Assembly: GCA_016720855.1 (NCBI GenBank) | Contig: JADKJU010000003.1 | Location: 372,001 to 436,000, forward strand | DNA length: 64,000 nt | Direction of reading: 5' to 3' | Source of the DNA: Betaproteobacteria bacterium | Lineage (GTDB): Bacteria; Pseudomonadota; Gammaproteobacteria; Burkholderiales; Usitatibacteraceae | Shown here: positions 1 through 9,029 of the stretch, one piece after another | Layout of the letters: each line of letters starts with the position of its first letter | How positions within the stretch are numbered: the stretch's first letter is position 1 | Translations under genes and position numbers: made by a program | Notes under the pieces: model-generated | Databases searched by the model: none | The model's input: the letters and a program-made list of their open reading frames with translations, nothing else | Told to the model about the DNA's origin: nothing

Positions 1-1013
1 TGCACCACGTCGTCGCTGCGCAGGTTGATGAACGGGCGCGTTCGCGCGCACGTCCCAAGGCCGTGCCCGAAGAGCGGCAGGCCGAAGTCCTGGAAGCCAT
101 GCTTGGCGAACGTGGCGATGCCTTCGCGCACGCAGTCCGGAATCGGGCGGCCGGGCTTGAGGCTCGCGAGCATGGTCGCCGCGACGTCCTCCCAGCACGC
201 GATCATCTTCGCCTGCGTGTCATCGGGCTTGCCGATGAAGACCGGGATCGCCGTATCGGCGAGGTAGAGATCCAGCATCGGGTGCAGGTCGAGGATCACG
301 AACTCGTCGCGCCCGATTTTGCGGTCGGTGGATTGCTGCGTCACGCCGCGCAGGAACCCGGTCCGCGGCCCGCTGCCCACCTCGGTGCCGCCCGTCACGG
401 CCCACGCCCAGGTGCTGCCGTTGTCGCGAATCGCCGCCTCGATGACGCCGGCGACGTGGTTCTCCGTCACGCCCTCGCGAACGGCGGCAAAACCGGCCCG
501 AAAGCCGATATCCGAGACATGCGCCGCATGCCGCAGCCGCTCGATCTCCGCAGGAGACTTGAGAAGCATCACGTCGTCGATCCAGCGCACGCCGTTCTCG
601 AATGTCGCCGAGGGCAGCGTCGCGACAAGGTCGAGGTACTCCGAGGCAGTGAGCATGCCCGGGGCGACCTGTGCGGCACCCGGGTGACTGAGATCCAGGC
701 CGATGCGCCCGTTGCTGGCGCCCAGAGAAACCAGCGCCTCACGGATCGCCTCGATCATGCCGTCGAAGTGGAATTCGCGCAGGGTGCCGATCTCGCCTTC
801 GGCCTTCACGCGCGATGCGTCCATCGCCCAGTACACGTTCTCGCACTTGCCGTCGGCGGTGACGATCACGGCGCCGCGCCAGGGCATGAACGCCCCGTTC
901 AGGTAGTGCAGCGAGGCCTGGCGGGTGCCCACATAGGCGCTGGCCCCTTCCTTGCGCAGCCGGGCTCCGAGGGCGGCGATTCGTGCCGCAAAGTCGATTC
1001 GTTGCATGCTCAT
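1..1013 (-). CDS. M24 family metallopeptidase (Xaa-Pro aminopeptidase/creatinase type), C-terminus outside window
   Basis: The frame runs open from ATG at 1013 to the window edge, about 337 codons, so the C-terminus is missing. An N-terminal creatinase-like domain (roughly residues 1-170) is followed by a pita-bread fold. The first two metal ligands are visible as ILDLHP and, eleven residues later, ADT near residues 239-250, and GHGLG near residue 314 carries the metal-ligand histidine. The remaining Glu ligands would lie beyond the edge. The start is four bases from the stop of the Bug receptor gene, so the two form one transcription unit divergent from the IclR regulator. M24 members hydrolyse X-Pro peptides or small amidino compounds; the substrate cannot be told from sequence. 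ATG at 1007 is an alternative start. Confidence 0.85.
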   Translation of the reverse strand, partial: MSMQRIDFAARIAALGARLRKEGASAYVGTRQASLHYLNGAFMPWRGAVIVTADGKCENVYWAMDASRVKAEGEIGTLREFHFDGMIEAIREALVSLGASNGRIGLDLSHPGAAQVAPGMLTASEYLDLVATLPSATFENGVRWIDDVMLLKSPAEIERLRHAAHVSDIGFRAGFAAVREGVTENHVAGVIEAAIRDNGSTWAWAVTGGTEVGSGPRTGFLRGVTQQSTDRKIGRDEFVILDLHPMLDLYLADTAIPVFIGKPDDTQAKMIACWEDVAATMLASLKPGRPIPDCVREGIATFAKHGFQDFGLPLFGHGLGTCARTRPFINLRSDDVV

Positions 1014-1017
1014 CCCC

Positions 1018-1989
1018 CTATTCCACGCGCGCGCCGGAAGCCCGGACCGCACGCTCCCACTTCTTCGTCTCGGCCTGCATGAATGCGGCGAACTCCTGCG
1101 GTGTGCTGCCGATCGGCTCCGCCGCCTGGGCGATCAGGCGCTCGGATACCGCCGGAGCGCGAACCGCAGCGGCAATGGCGCTGCTCAGCTTCGCCACGAT
1201 CTCCGGCGGCGTCTTCGCCGGCGCCACGACACCGATCCAGCCCACGGCGCTGTAGCCGGGAACGCCCTGCTCCGCGATGGTGGGCACGTCCGGAACCGCG
1301 GGTGAGCGGGTGGCGCCGGTCACGCCGAGGGCGCGCAGCCTTCCGCTCTTGACGAGCGGCAGCGCGGTCATCATCGAATCGAACATGAGTTGCACCTGCC
1401 CGCCGATCAGGTCGTTCAGGGCCGGGGCGCTGCCCTTGTAGGGGATATGCGGCATGTCGAGTCCCGACATGCTCTGGAAGAGTTCCCCGGACAGGTGCAT
1501 CGAGGTGCCGCTGCCTCCCGAGGCACGGTTGAGCTTGCCCGGGTTCGCCTTTGCATAGTCGATCAACTCTCGCACGTTCTTCACCGGCACCGAGGGGTTC
1601 ACCACGAGGATGAGCGGGTATTGCACCACCTGCGACACCGGCGTGAAGTCCTTGATCGGGTCGAAGGGGAGCGACTTGTAGAGCGTCTGGTTGATCGCGT
1701 GCGTGCCGATCGTCGCCATGAGGATCGTGTAGCCATCCGGCGGGCTCTTCGCCACGAAGTCGGCGCCGATGTTGCCTCCCGCGCCAGGCTTGGGCTCCAC
1801 CACCACCGGCTGGCCGAGCGTCTTCTGCATTTCCTGCGCGATGAGGCGCGCGGTGATGTCCGTGGGCCCGCCCGCCGCGGCCGGGACGATGAACTTGATC
1901 GGCTTCGTCGGGAAGTCCCCCTGCGAGAGTGCAGGCGGCGCCGCCATTGACACCAGGACGGAAAGGGCGAGAGCAGTCAGTCGGGACAT
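1018..1989 (-). CDS. Bug family tripartite tricarboxylate transporter substrate-binding protein (TctC-like)
   Basis: This 323-residue protein starts with a Sec signal peptide (MSRLTALALSVLVSMAAPPALSQ region) and has the Bug/TctC signature: FPTKPIKFIVPAAAGGPTD near the mature N-terminus and IPYKGSAPALNDLIGGQVQLM in the middle. The family consists of periplasmic receptors for di- and tricarboxylates and related small acids. No TctA or TctB membrane partner is nearby, as is usual for the many orphan Bug proteins of Burkholderiales. It lies directly upstream of the M24 peptidase gene and divergent from an IclR regulator, which suggests a small catabolic unit for a carboxylate or amide compound. 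The ligand is not predictable. Confidence 0.9.
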   Translation of the reverse strand: MSRLTALALSVLVSMAAPPALSQGDFPTKPIKFIVPAAAGGPTDITARLIAQEMQKTLGQPVVVEPKPGAGGNIGADFVAKSPPDGYTILMATIGTHAINQTLYKSLPFDPIKDFTPVSQVVQYPLILVVNPSVPVKNVRELIDYAKANPGKLNRASGGSGTSMHLSGELFQSMSGLDMPHIPYKGSAPALNDLIGGQVQLMFDSMMTALPLVKSGRLRALGVTGATRSPAVPDVPTIAEQGVPGYSAVGWIGVVAPAKTPPEIVAKLSSAIAAAVRAPAVSERLIAQAAEPIGSTPQEFAAFMQAETKKWERAVRASGARVE

Positions 1990-2008
1990 CGGTTCCTCCA
2001 GTTGCGTT

Positions 2009-2023
2009 GTTCGCTAGGCGAAC
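2009..2023. promoter_or_regulatory. Probable IclR-type operator in divergent promoter region
   Basis: The 106-bp gap between the Bug receptor and iclR genes holds a perfect palindrome, GTTCGC-TAG-GCGAAC, followed by a second looser inverted repeat GTATG...CATAC at 2024-2046. PcaU/PcaR-type IclR regulators bind GTTCG-N-CGAAC-like sites, so this fits autoregulated divergent control. Function is inferred. Confidence 0.55.
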
Positions 2024-2095
2024 GTATGATCGATAGGAGAACATACTCTAACGGCATCGGCGCGCGCTGTCAAAGGCGCCCGCGGGAGGCAACTC

Positions 2096-2887
2096 ATGAA
2101 GGACAAGGACGGCGCGGCAATCGCCGGCAGCGACACTTTCGTGGAAGCCTTCGCGCGCGGCCTCGCCGTGATGCGCGCATTCGGGTCGGGGGCGCCGGCA
2201 CTCACCATCAGCGAGGTGGCCGTGCGCGCCGGGGTCACGCGCGCGGGCGCGCGCCGCCTGCTGCACACCCTCCTCGCGCTCGGCTACGCACGCACCGACG
2301 GCACGCGCTTCTCGCTCACCCCGCGCGTGCTCGAGCTGGGGCACGCCTACCTTTCGTCGCTTTCCATGCGCGAAGTGGCGCAGCCCGTGATCGAGCGCCT
2401 GGCGGCGCAACTGCAGGAGATCGTCGGGCTGTCCGTGCTCGAGGGCACCGATATCGTGTTCGTGGCCCGCGCGGAACTGCGCAGCCCGCTCGCACGCGGC
2501 ATCGGACTCGGTGGCCGGCTGCCCGCGTTTGCCACGTCGATGGGGCGCGTCCTCCTCGCGGGGATGCCGGCCAGCGACGCGAAAAAGCTTCTCTCCCCCC
2601 GCTCCCTCAAGCCCTACACGAGCTTCACCCTGTGCAAGCCGGAGGCGCTGGCGCGCCTCCTCGCGCGCGTGCACAAGCAGGGCTACGCGCTGGTGAGCGA
2701 GGAACTGGAGCTGGGCGTCTGCGGGCTTGCGGCGCCGATCGTCGACGCGCAGGGGCGGGTCATCGCAGCAGTCAACGTGAGCACCAATCTCGCCCGGCAC
2801 ACGAAAGAGGAGATGCTGCGCCGGTTCCTGCCGCCGCTGCTGGGGGCGGTGGCCGAAATCTCGGTGGGGCTCCGCGCAGGGCGCTAG
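2096..2887 (+). CDS. IclR family transcriptional regulator
   Basis: The 263-residue protein has an N-terminal winged helix (residues about 15-75; FARGLAVMRAFGSGAPALTI, then a recognition helix around VTRAGARRLLHTLLALGY) and a C-terminal IclR effector domain with the characteristic RSPLARGIGLGGRLPAFATS and GRVLLAG segments. It most resembles the PcaR/PcaU/PobR branch, which senses aromatic or other small acids. It is divergent from the Bug receptor and M24 peptidase unit and probably controls it through the palindrome at 2009-2023. Whether it activates or represses is unknown. Confidence 0.9.
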   Translation: MKDKDGAAIAGSDTFVEAFARGLAVMRAFGSGAPALTISEVAVRAGVTRAGARRLLHTLLALGYARTDGTRFSLTPRVLELGHAYLSSLSMREVAQPVIERLAAQLQEIVGLSVLEGTDIVFVARAELRSPLARGIGLGGRLPAFATSMGRVLLAGMPASDAKKLLSPRSLKPYTSFTLCKPEALARLLARVHKQGYALVSEELELGVCGLAAPIVDAQGRVIAAVNVSTNLARHTKEEMLRRFLPPLLGAVAEISVGLRAGR

Positions 2888-3003
2888 GCGGCCGCCTCGG
2901 CCATCCCCGCCTTCAGAAGCGTGGCGGTCTCGCCCACCACGTCCGCAGGGACAGTCGAGAGGCAGTCCGGGATGGTACGCTTCCCCACGGCGAGCGCCGA
3001 GGT
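2884..3003 (-). pseudogene. C-terminal remnant of an unidentified gene
   Basis: On the minus strand about 38 codons ending with TAG at 2884-2886 read as a compact peptide (VGKRTIPDCLSTVPADVV, then GETATLLKAGMAEAAA) with very strong G/C at third positions, like real genes here. No start exists and upstream bases lose coding character. I read this as the tail of a deleted gene that now overlaps the iclR stop convergently. The family is not recognised. Confidence 0.4.
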
Positions 3004-3077
3004 TGTCCCTGACCCCCGTTGTAGGGTGAAATAGCGGGTATTGGTCGTGGTCCGACAAGAAGAACGGAGGGTCGTCG

Positions 3078-3557
3078 ATGCTGGAGTTCCTGCACCGGGG
3101 TCGGGTGAAATCGCCGCGCCTGCGCGTGCTGCAGCACCTTGCGCTTCTATCGACACTGTCGCCCCGCGAGCGGCAGGTCCTGGATGGCCTGCTGCACGAG
3201 CGTCGGTACCTGAAGGGCGAAATCGTCTTCGACCAGGGCGAAGAGGGCGAGACGCTCCATATCGTCGTTTCGGGCCGCGTGCTGATTTGCCGCCAGGGCG
3301 AGCCCGTGGCCGGAAAGATAAACGAGATCCTTCCGGGTTTCGCATTCGGGGAAATCGCGCTGCTCGAAAACGCCCCCCGCAGCTACCAGGCGCGGGCGGA
3401 AGAGGATTGTGTTCTGGCTTCCCTCTCGCGGGGCGACCTGGAAAGCCTCCTTGACACGAACGCCGCCATCGCATCGAAACTCCTGCTGCAGATCGCGATC
3501 CAGCTCAGCCGGGAACTTGTCAGCGCGTCCGCCACGGTGGGCCAAGGGCCGCAATGA
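3078..3557 (+). CDS. Cyclic nucleotide-binding domain protein
   Basis: This small protein (159 residues) is essentially one CAP_ED/cNMP-binding domain. After a short basic N-terminus come the beta-roll strands, with GRVLICRQGE in the middle, and the phosphate-binding cassette FGEIALLENAPRSYQ near residues 95-110, where the Arg-Ser pair would contact the cyclic phosphate. There is no DNA-binding helix-turn-helix, so it is not a CRP-type regulator; it may be a stand-alone sensor. It overlaps the start of the AI-2E family permease gene by four bases (ATGA), suggesting coupled translation. Ligand identity (cAMP or cGMP) and partner are unknown. Confidence 0.8.
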   Translation: MLEFLHRGRVKSPRLRVLQHLALLSTLSPRERQVLDGLLHERRYLKGEIVFDQGEEGETLHIVVSGRVLICRQGEPVAGKINEILPGFAFGEIALLENAPRSYQARAEEDCVLASLSRGDLESLLDTNAAIASKLLLQIAIQLSRELVSASATVGQGPQ

Positions 3558-4702
3558 AGCGGACCCCGATCGCCACCAGCGACGCCAGCCGGTACGTTTC
3601 AGCCGGACCATTCGTCTGGGCGGCGACCGTGGTTTTCACGATGCTGCTGCTTGCGGCGTTGAACCACGTCCTGTGGCTCGTCGTGCCCTTGCTGTTCGCG
3701 ATCATCCTGTATTTCGGGCTGTTTCCCGTTGTCCGGCGGTTGACGATGGCGGGGCTTTCGCGCGAATCCGCGGCGGCGATTGTTGCCGGCGGATTCTTCC
3801 TCATCACCGTGGCGGCGATGGTGCCCACCCTGCTGTGGCTCGTGGCGCAGGAGAGCAGCGGCGAGGCTGCCCTGTTGCGTTACCTCGACGGCGGCCGCAC
3901 GCTGGTTGACCGGACACTGTTGGCGCTGGAATCGCAGTTCGGATTTCTCCGGCGAATGGACTTCCACGCCGACATGTCCCGCAAGCTCGCGGATTACGGC
4001 GGGACCTTCCTCCAGCAGCACCTGTCGCACGTCCTGCTCGATGCCGCGGCATGGCTGCCGGCCCTGTTGCTCGCGCCGTTCCTTGCATTCTTCTTCCTTC
4101 GCGACGGACGCAGTTTCCTCAAGCTGATAGGCAAATCGGTGCCGAATGCCTATTTCGAACGCACCCTTTACATGATCGACCGCGTTGACGGCACCGCTCG
4201 CGCCTATTTCCAGGGCTTGCTCAAGCTCACCCTGATCGACGCGGCCTGTCTCGCGCTCGGATTGTGGGCCCTGGGCATCCCGCGCGCCGCCGCCCTCGGA
4301 CTGCTGGCGGCAGTGCTCGCCTGGGTGCCGTACATCGGGTCGGTATTCGCGTGCGGCATCGTCGTGCTCGTCGCGGCCACGGACCTGCCGCTCGACCCCT
4401 GGATCGTCTATTACGCCGTCGGATTGTTCATTCTTGTCCGGCTGCTGGACGACTTCGTGTTCATGCCGCTGACCGTCGGGCGCAGCCTGCGCCTGCACCC
4501 GCTGCCGACGGTGCTCCTGATATTCGCCGGCGGCGCGGTGGCGGGAATCCCCGGGCTGATCCTGGTCCTGCCCCTGGCGGCCGCCTTGATGGTGGTTGCC
4601 GAGACGATCGGCAGCATCGTGAGCAACCCCCGGCTGCGCGCCCGGAACGCGCACGCCAACGCGCTGCAGGCAAGACGCGTCACCGCCGACCTCCGATCGT
4701 GA
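3554..4702 (+). CDS. AI-2E family transporter (PerM/YdiK type permease)
   Basis: The 382-residue protein has about eight membrane segments: two pairs near the N-terminus (FTMLLLAALNHVLWLVVPLL and the VAGGFFLITVAAMVPTLLWL segment), a soluble central region, then a C-terminal cluster containing the family-typical PYIGSVFACGIVVLVAA and PGLILVLPLAAALMVV segments. The family is annotated after the AI-2 exporter TqsA, but most members have no demonstrated substrate. It starts inside the stop of the cyclic-nucleotide-binding gene and sits upstream of pqiABC in the same direction with a gap of 90 bases. Confidence 0.87.
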   Translation: MKRTPIATSDASRYVSAGPFVWAATVVFTMLLLAALNHVLWLVVPLLFAIILYFGLFPVVRRLTMAGLSRESAAAIVAGGFFLITVAAMVPTLLWLVAQESSGEAALLRYLDGGRTLVDRTLLALESQFGFLRRMDFHADMSRKLADYGGTFLQQHLSHVLLDAAAWLPALLLAPFLAFFFLRDGRSFLKLIGKSVPNAYFERTLYMIDRVDGTARAYFQGLLKLTLIDAACLALGLWALGIPRAAALGLLAAVLAWVPYIGSVFACGIVVLVAATDLPLDPWIVYYAVGLFILVRLLDDFVFMPLTVGRSLRLHPLPTVLLIFAGGAVAGIPGLILVLPLAAALMVVAETIGSIVSNPRLRARNAHANALQARRVTADLRS

Positions 4703-4792
4703 CGTACGCAGGCGGCCCGTCGAATCGCATGCCATCCCCGGATGTAGCCTAGACTTCCTGCCCAAGACGTTCCTGCACGGAATCCCTTTTCG

Positions 4793-6097
4793 ATGCGCCC
4801 TCTGGCCCTGGACTCGATCGCATGCCCGGACTGCGACCTGCAGCAAGTCGTGCCGCCGCTTCCGCCGGGCGGGAGCGCACGGTGCGCGCGGTGCGCGGTG
4901 ACGATCGCGAGAAATCCCGTTGATCCGATCGACCGTCCCCTGGCCCTCACCGTCGCCGCCGCGCTCGCCTTCGCGGTCGCCAACATGACGCCTCTGATGG
5001 GGCTTTCGGCGGTCGGCCTGGAGACGACGACGACGCTCATGGGCGGGGCCCGGGAAATGTGGTCGCAGGGCAGCGAGGTCACGGCGGCGATCGTGGCGTT
5101 CAGTGCGGTCATCGCGCCGGGATGCTTCATCGCGTTCATGCTGATCGTCCTGCTCGCGGCCAGACGGCCGCCGGCTCCGCGCTGGGTGGGGAGGTTGATG
5201 CGCGTTGCGTCGTTCGTGCAGCCATGGTCGATGAGCGATGTCATGCTGCTCGGCATCCTGGTCGCGCTCATCAAGATCGCGCAGCTCGCGACGGTGGTTC
5301 CCGGCATCGGCATGTACGCGGTGGGCCTGCTGGTCCTGTTGCTGGCCGCGATTTCCGCCACGTTCGACAGCCATGCCATCTGGAAACGGGTCGTCTGGGC
5401 CGACGGAACGCCGCCACCGGATTCCCCCGGTACGCAGGCGCCATGGAGAGGCGCGACGACCGCCCCGGCACCCGGTGCCGCACGGACCGGGCTGGCTTCC
5501 TGCGCGACTTGCAGGCTGCTGTCGCGTCCGTACGGGCCGGGACAGCCGGGACATTGCCCCCGCTGTGGCGCCACGCTGGCGCCGCACCACCGTCACTCGA
5601 TCCAGTACACCTGGGCACTGCTGATCGCGGCGGCGATCCTGTATGTCCCGGCCAACGCGCTGCCCGTGCTGATCACCACGACGCTGGGGTCATCGGAGCC
5701 CGACACAATCATCAGCGGCGTCGCCAGCCTTTACGAAACGGGCTCCTGGCCGCTGGCGCTGATCGTGCTGATCGCGAGCGTGATGATTCCCATGGGCAAG
5801 GTGGTCGCGCTTGCCTACCTGCTAGCCACGGTGCAGCACGGCTCGGTCAGGAGCAACCACGATCGGGCACGGCTGTATCGCCTGATCGACTTCATCGGCC
5901 GGTGGTCGATGCTCGACGTCTTCGTCGTCGCGTTCAGCGTGGCGCTCGTGCAGCTCAGGCCGATGATGTCGGTGGCGCCGGGTCCGGGCGTCGTGTTCTT
6001 CATGGCGGTGGTCGTGCTGACGATGTTCGCCGCCCATTCGTTCGATCAGCGCCTCATCTGGAATCCCGGCAACCTTCAACGGAGCCCGCATGGCTGA
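4793..6097 (+). CDS. pqiA: Paraquat-inducible protein A, intermembrane transport protein PqiA
   Basis: PqiA is the inner-membrane partner of the PqiB needle that bridges inner and outer membranes. This 434-residue copy has the usual duplicated architecture: two halves, each starting with a zinc-ribbon-like CxxC pair (IACPDCDLQ...CARCAV near residue 10, and SCATCRLL...CPRCGATL near residue 240) and each followed by four hydrophobic segments. The second half carries YDEV-like variants and the conserved VPANALPVL stretch. It overlaps pqiB by eight bases, and pqiB overlaps pqiC, so all three are likely co-translated. Confidence 0.93.
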   Translation: MRPLALDSIACPDCDLQQVVPPLPPGGSARCARCAVTIARNPVDPIDRPLALTVAAALAFAVANMTPLMGLSAVGLETTTTLMGGAREMWSQGSEVTAAIVAFSAVIAPGCFIAFMLIVLLAARRPPAPRWVGRLMRVASFVQPWSMSDVMLLGILVALIKIAQLATVVPGIGMYAVGLLVLLLAAISATFDSHAIWKRVVWADGTPPPDSPGTQAPWRGATTAPAPGAARTGLASCATCRLLSRPYGPGQPGHCPRCGATLAPHHRHSIQYTWALLIAAAILYVPANALPVLITTTLGSSEPDTIISGVASLYETGSWPLALIVLIASVMIPMGKVVALAYLLATVQHGSVRSNHDRARLYRLIDFIGRWSMLDVFVVAFSVALVQLRPMMSVAPGPGVVFFMAVVVLTMFAAHSFDQRLIWNPGNLQRSPHG

Positions 6098-7775
6098 GCC
6101 CGCCGACAGCAGCGAACTTCCGCAAGCCATCGTCGTGGCGCCGAAGCGCCGCCGGCTGTCGATCGTATGGGTCATCCCGATCCTCGCCGCGCTGGTGGCC
6201 ATCGGGATCGCGGTCCAGCGCATCCGCAGCGAGGGAAAGATCATCACCATCGTCTTCCCTTCCGCCGAAGGCATCGAGGCCGGCAAGACCTTCATCAAGT
6301 ACAAGGACGTGAATATCGGCCAGGTGAGCGCCGTGCAGCTGACCGAGGATCATTCCGAGGTGGAGGTCACGGCCAGGATCACCCAACGCTCCGCGTCGCT
6401 CATGGTCGGGGATGCGAGATTCTGGGTCGTCCGCCCGACCATCAGCCTCACCGGGATTTCCGGTCTCAACACGCTCCTGTCGGGCAATTACATCGGCTTC
6501 GAGGCCGGGACCTCCGAGAACTCGCAAAACGAGTTCATCGGGCTTGCCGCGCCACCGTTCGTCGCCAGCCAGCTGGGGCGCGAGTTCATCCTGAAGGCCG
6601 AGGATCTCGGCTCGGTCTCCACGAGCTCGCCGATCTATTTCAGGCGCCTGCCTGTGGGTCAGGTCATTTCCTACGGTCTCGCCCCGGATGGCACGACCAT
6701 CGAGATCCGGGTGTTCATCCACGCGCCTTACGACAAGTTCGTGAAGCCCGGAACGCGGTTCTGGAAGGCAGGCAAGGTCGATGTCGTCGTCGATGGCGGT
6801 GGCCTGGACATACGCACGGAGTCGCTGGTCGCACTGCTGGTCGGCGGCGTCTCGTTCGATACCCCAGCGGCGTCCACGCCCGACACGACGGACGCGCCCC
6901 AGAATACCGTGTTCACGCTCTACGCCGACCGGGCCGCCGCATGGAAGGCGCCCGATGCCCATGCGCGCAACTATGTGCTGCATTTCAACGAGTCGGTGCG
7001 CGGCCTCGCCGTCGGCGCGCCCGTCACGCTCCTCGGCCTGCCCGCCGGAGAAGTCACCGGCATCAGCCTGGATCCCGACGTGGCCAACGCGAGCCTTCGT
7101 GCACGCGTGACGATCGCGTTCAATCCCGAGCGTTCCCTGGCCCAAGCAGATGCCGGCCGGAAAGCGCGGAGCGACGGGATGCTGGGAGGCAATGACAAGG
7201 GCCGCAACGTCTTCCTGCAGCGCCTGATCGACGAGCGCGGCCTGCGCGCGCAGTTGAAGAGCGGCAGCCTCCTGACCGGGCAGTTATACGTAGCTCTCGA
7301 ATACTTCCCGAGGGCGCCCAAGGCAACGATCAACTGGAACCGGGACGTGCCGGAGCTGCCGGTGGTGTCCAGCACCCTCAGCGACATCGAGAACAGGCTG
7401 ACTAGCATTCTCGACAAGATGGACAAGCTCCCGCTCGAGGCCATGGGGCAGGCGCTCAAGACGGACCTGGAGGCCCTGGGCGAGACGCTAGTGAGCGCGA
7501 ACAAGCTCATCACGCGCGTCGATGCGGAGGTGGTTCCGACGCTGAAGGCGGACCTCGATGCGCTCAACCGCGCGCTGGGCAGCATGGAGCGCGCGCTGCA
7601 GAACGCGGATGCAACGCTCCTCGGGCCCAATGCCCCCGCGCAGCAGGAGCTGCGCGATGCGCTGACCGAATTCACCCGTGCCGCCCGCAGCATGCGCGTG
7701 CTGGTCGATTACCTCGAACGCCACCCCGAGTCGCCGATCCGCGGCAAGGCTGCAACAACGAACGGAGGCAAATGA
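6090..7775 (+). CDS. pqiB: MCE family intermembrane transport protein PqiB
   Basis: The 561-residue protein has one N-terminal membrane anchor (LSIVWVIPILAALVAIGIAV) followed by three tandem MCE/MlaD domains (about residues 45-135, 160-265 and 285-405; the first begins ITIVFPSAEGIEAGKTFIKY) and a long C-terminal helical part with heptad-like spacing (residues 420-550). In the E. coli homologue, hexamers stack the MCE domains into a hollow needle that spans the periplasm and moves lipids. Length matches the family. The frame overlaps pqiA upstream and pqiC downstream. Confidence 0.93.
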   Translation: MAEPADSSELPQAIVVAPKRRRLSIVWVIPILAALVAIGIAVQRIRSEGKIITIVFPSAEGIEAGKTFIKYKDVNIGQVSAVQLTEDHSEVEVTARITQRSASLMVGDARFWVVRPTISLTGISGLNTLLSGNYIGFEAGTSENSQNEFIGLAAPPFVASQLGREFILKAEDLGSVSTSSPIYFRRLPVGQVISYGLAPDGTTIEIRVFIHAPYDKFVKPGTRFWKAGKVDVVVDGGGLDIRTESLVALLVGGVSFDTPAASTPDTTDAPQNTVFTLYADRAAAWKAPDAHARNYVLHFNESVRGLAVGAPVTLLGLPAGEVTGISLDPDVANASLRARVTIAFNPERSLAQADAGRKARSDGMLGGNDKGRNVFLQRLIDERGLRAQLKSGSLLTGQLYVALEYFPRAPKATINWNRDVPELPVVSSTLSDIENRLTSILDKMDKLPLEAMGQALKTDLEALGETLVSANKLITRVDAEVVPTLKADLDALNRALGSMERALQNADATLLGPNAPAQQELRDALTEFTRAARSMRVLVDYLERHPESPIRGKAATTNGGK

Positions 7776-8365
7776 TGGGCCGACCGGAAGTCCTCGCGGT
7801 TCTGTGCGCCGCGGCCATGCTCGCGGCCGGATGCGGGACCACGCCCCCGTCGCGGTTCTACACGCTGAGCGCCACCGCGGCACCCACGGCGTCGCCGACC
7901 ACGCTGGTTGTCGCCGTGGGCCCCGTCACCGTGCCGGCGGTCGTCGACCGGCCGGAGTTCGTCTTGAGTGCAAGCCCGAACGAGCTGCGGATCGACGATT
8001 TCAATCGATGGGCCTCGCCGCTGCAGGACAACCTGTCGCGCGCCGTTGCCGAGAACCTCGTCGCGATTCTCGGCACGCCGCGGGTGATCCTGTTTCCGCA
8101 ACCGCTCGCCACGAGTCCCGACTATCGCGTTGCCATCGAGGTCCGCACGTTCGATTCGACGCCCGCAAAGTCGGCAGCGCTTGATGCCGTCTGGACGATC
8201 CGGCAGACGAAGGACGGGAAGACGCGGACGGGACGCACCTCCGCGCGCGAAACGCCGGCGGACGGCGGCTACGAAGCGCTGGCCGCCGCGCATAGCCAGG
8301 CAGTGGCCCGCCTGAGCGGGGACATCGCGGAGGCGATTCTCGCGATGCAACGGGGCTCTCCGTAG
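7772..8365 (+). CDS. pqiC: PqiC outer-membrane lipoprotein, ABC-type transport auxiliary family
   Basis: The 197-residue product has a lipoprotein signal with lipobox LAAGC near residue 20, followed by the family-typical PSRFYTLS start of the mature domain and NRWASPLQDNLSRAVAENL further on. PqiC is the outer-membrane lipoprotein that caps the PqiB needle. ATG at 7772 overlaps the TGA of pqiB (ATGA); a second ATG follows immediately at 7775. It is the last gene of the pqiABC operon; the next gene is convergent. Confidence 0.9.
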   Translation: MMGRPEVLAVLCAAAMLAAGCGTTPPSRFYTLSATAAPTASPTTLVVAVGPVTVPAVVDRPEFVLSASPNELRIDDFNRWASPLQDNLSRAVAENLVAILGTPRVILFPQPLATSPDYRVAIEVRTFDSTPAKSAALDAVWTIRQTKDGKTRTGRTSARETPADGGYEALAAAHSQAVARLSGDIAEAILAMQRGSP

Positions 8366-8503
8366 GGGGCTTGCCCGACGCGGGCGCCATGCGCGTTCGG
8401 ATGCATGCGTGCGCCACTTACCGCTCTTCGGGATTCTCGATCCCGGCGTGAAGATTCCGGGCGGATTTTCCGGAACCGCCCGGGCAATGGTTGGCCTGGC
8501 TTC

Positions 8504-8848
8504 TCAGCGAACGCCGAGGAGTTCCACGTCGAAGACAAGCGTGGCATTCGGCGGGATGACACCGCCTGCGCCGCGCGCGCCGTAACCCATCTCCGGCGGG
8601 ATCACGAGCGTACGCTTTCCGCCCACCCTCATGCCGGCCACGCCCTCGTCCCAGCCCCGGATCACCTGCCCGGCCCCGAGACGGAATTCGAAGGGAGAGC
8701 CGCGATCGACGGAACTGTCGAACTTCCTGCCATGGCCGTCGGACTGCGCCGGGTCATGCAACCACCCCGTGTAGTGCACCGTCACCGTCCCGGGTCCCGA
8801 CTCGGCGCCGGTTCCGATCACCACGTCAATCCTTTGCAGTTCCTTCAT
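8504..8848 (-). CDS. FKBP-type peptidyl-prolyl cis-trans isomerase
   Basis: A single FKBP domain of 114 residues without signal peptide, hence probably cytoplasmic. Recognisable family positions are VTVHYTGWL near residue 24, FDSSVDRGSPFEF, the active-site stretch GQVIRGWDEGVAGMRVGGKR, and PPEMGYGARGAGGVIPPNATLVFDVELL at the end. It catalyses proline isomerisation in folding. It is transcribed alone, convergent with pqiC, with a good GGAGAAACC ribosome site upstream of its ATG. Confidence 0.95.
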   Translation of the reverse strand: MKELQRIDVVIGTGAESGPGTVTVHYTGWLHDPAQSDGHGRKFDSSVDRGSPFEFRLGAGQVIRGWDEGVAGMRVGGKRTLVIPPEMGYGARGAGGVIPPNATLVFDVELLGVR

Positions 8849-9029
8849 GGTTTCTCCTTGAGGGTTTCAATCGAAAGAGCGATCCGCTTCTCATCAGGGG
8901 CGAAGCGCGCCAGAGCACGTCGCGGACCTCCATGGGAGGTGTGCTGCCCAAGGCGATGCCCCGCCCCGATGAAATGAAAAAGAGGGATTCTAGCGGAGAG
9001 GGCGAAACCCTACCCCCGCACCGTGGACG

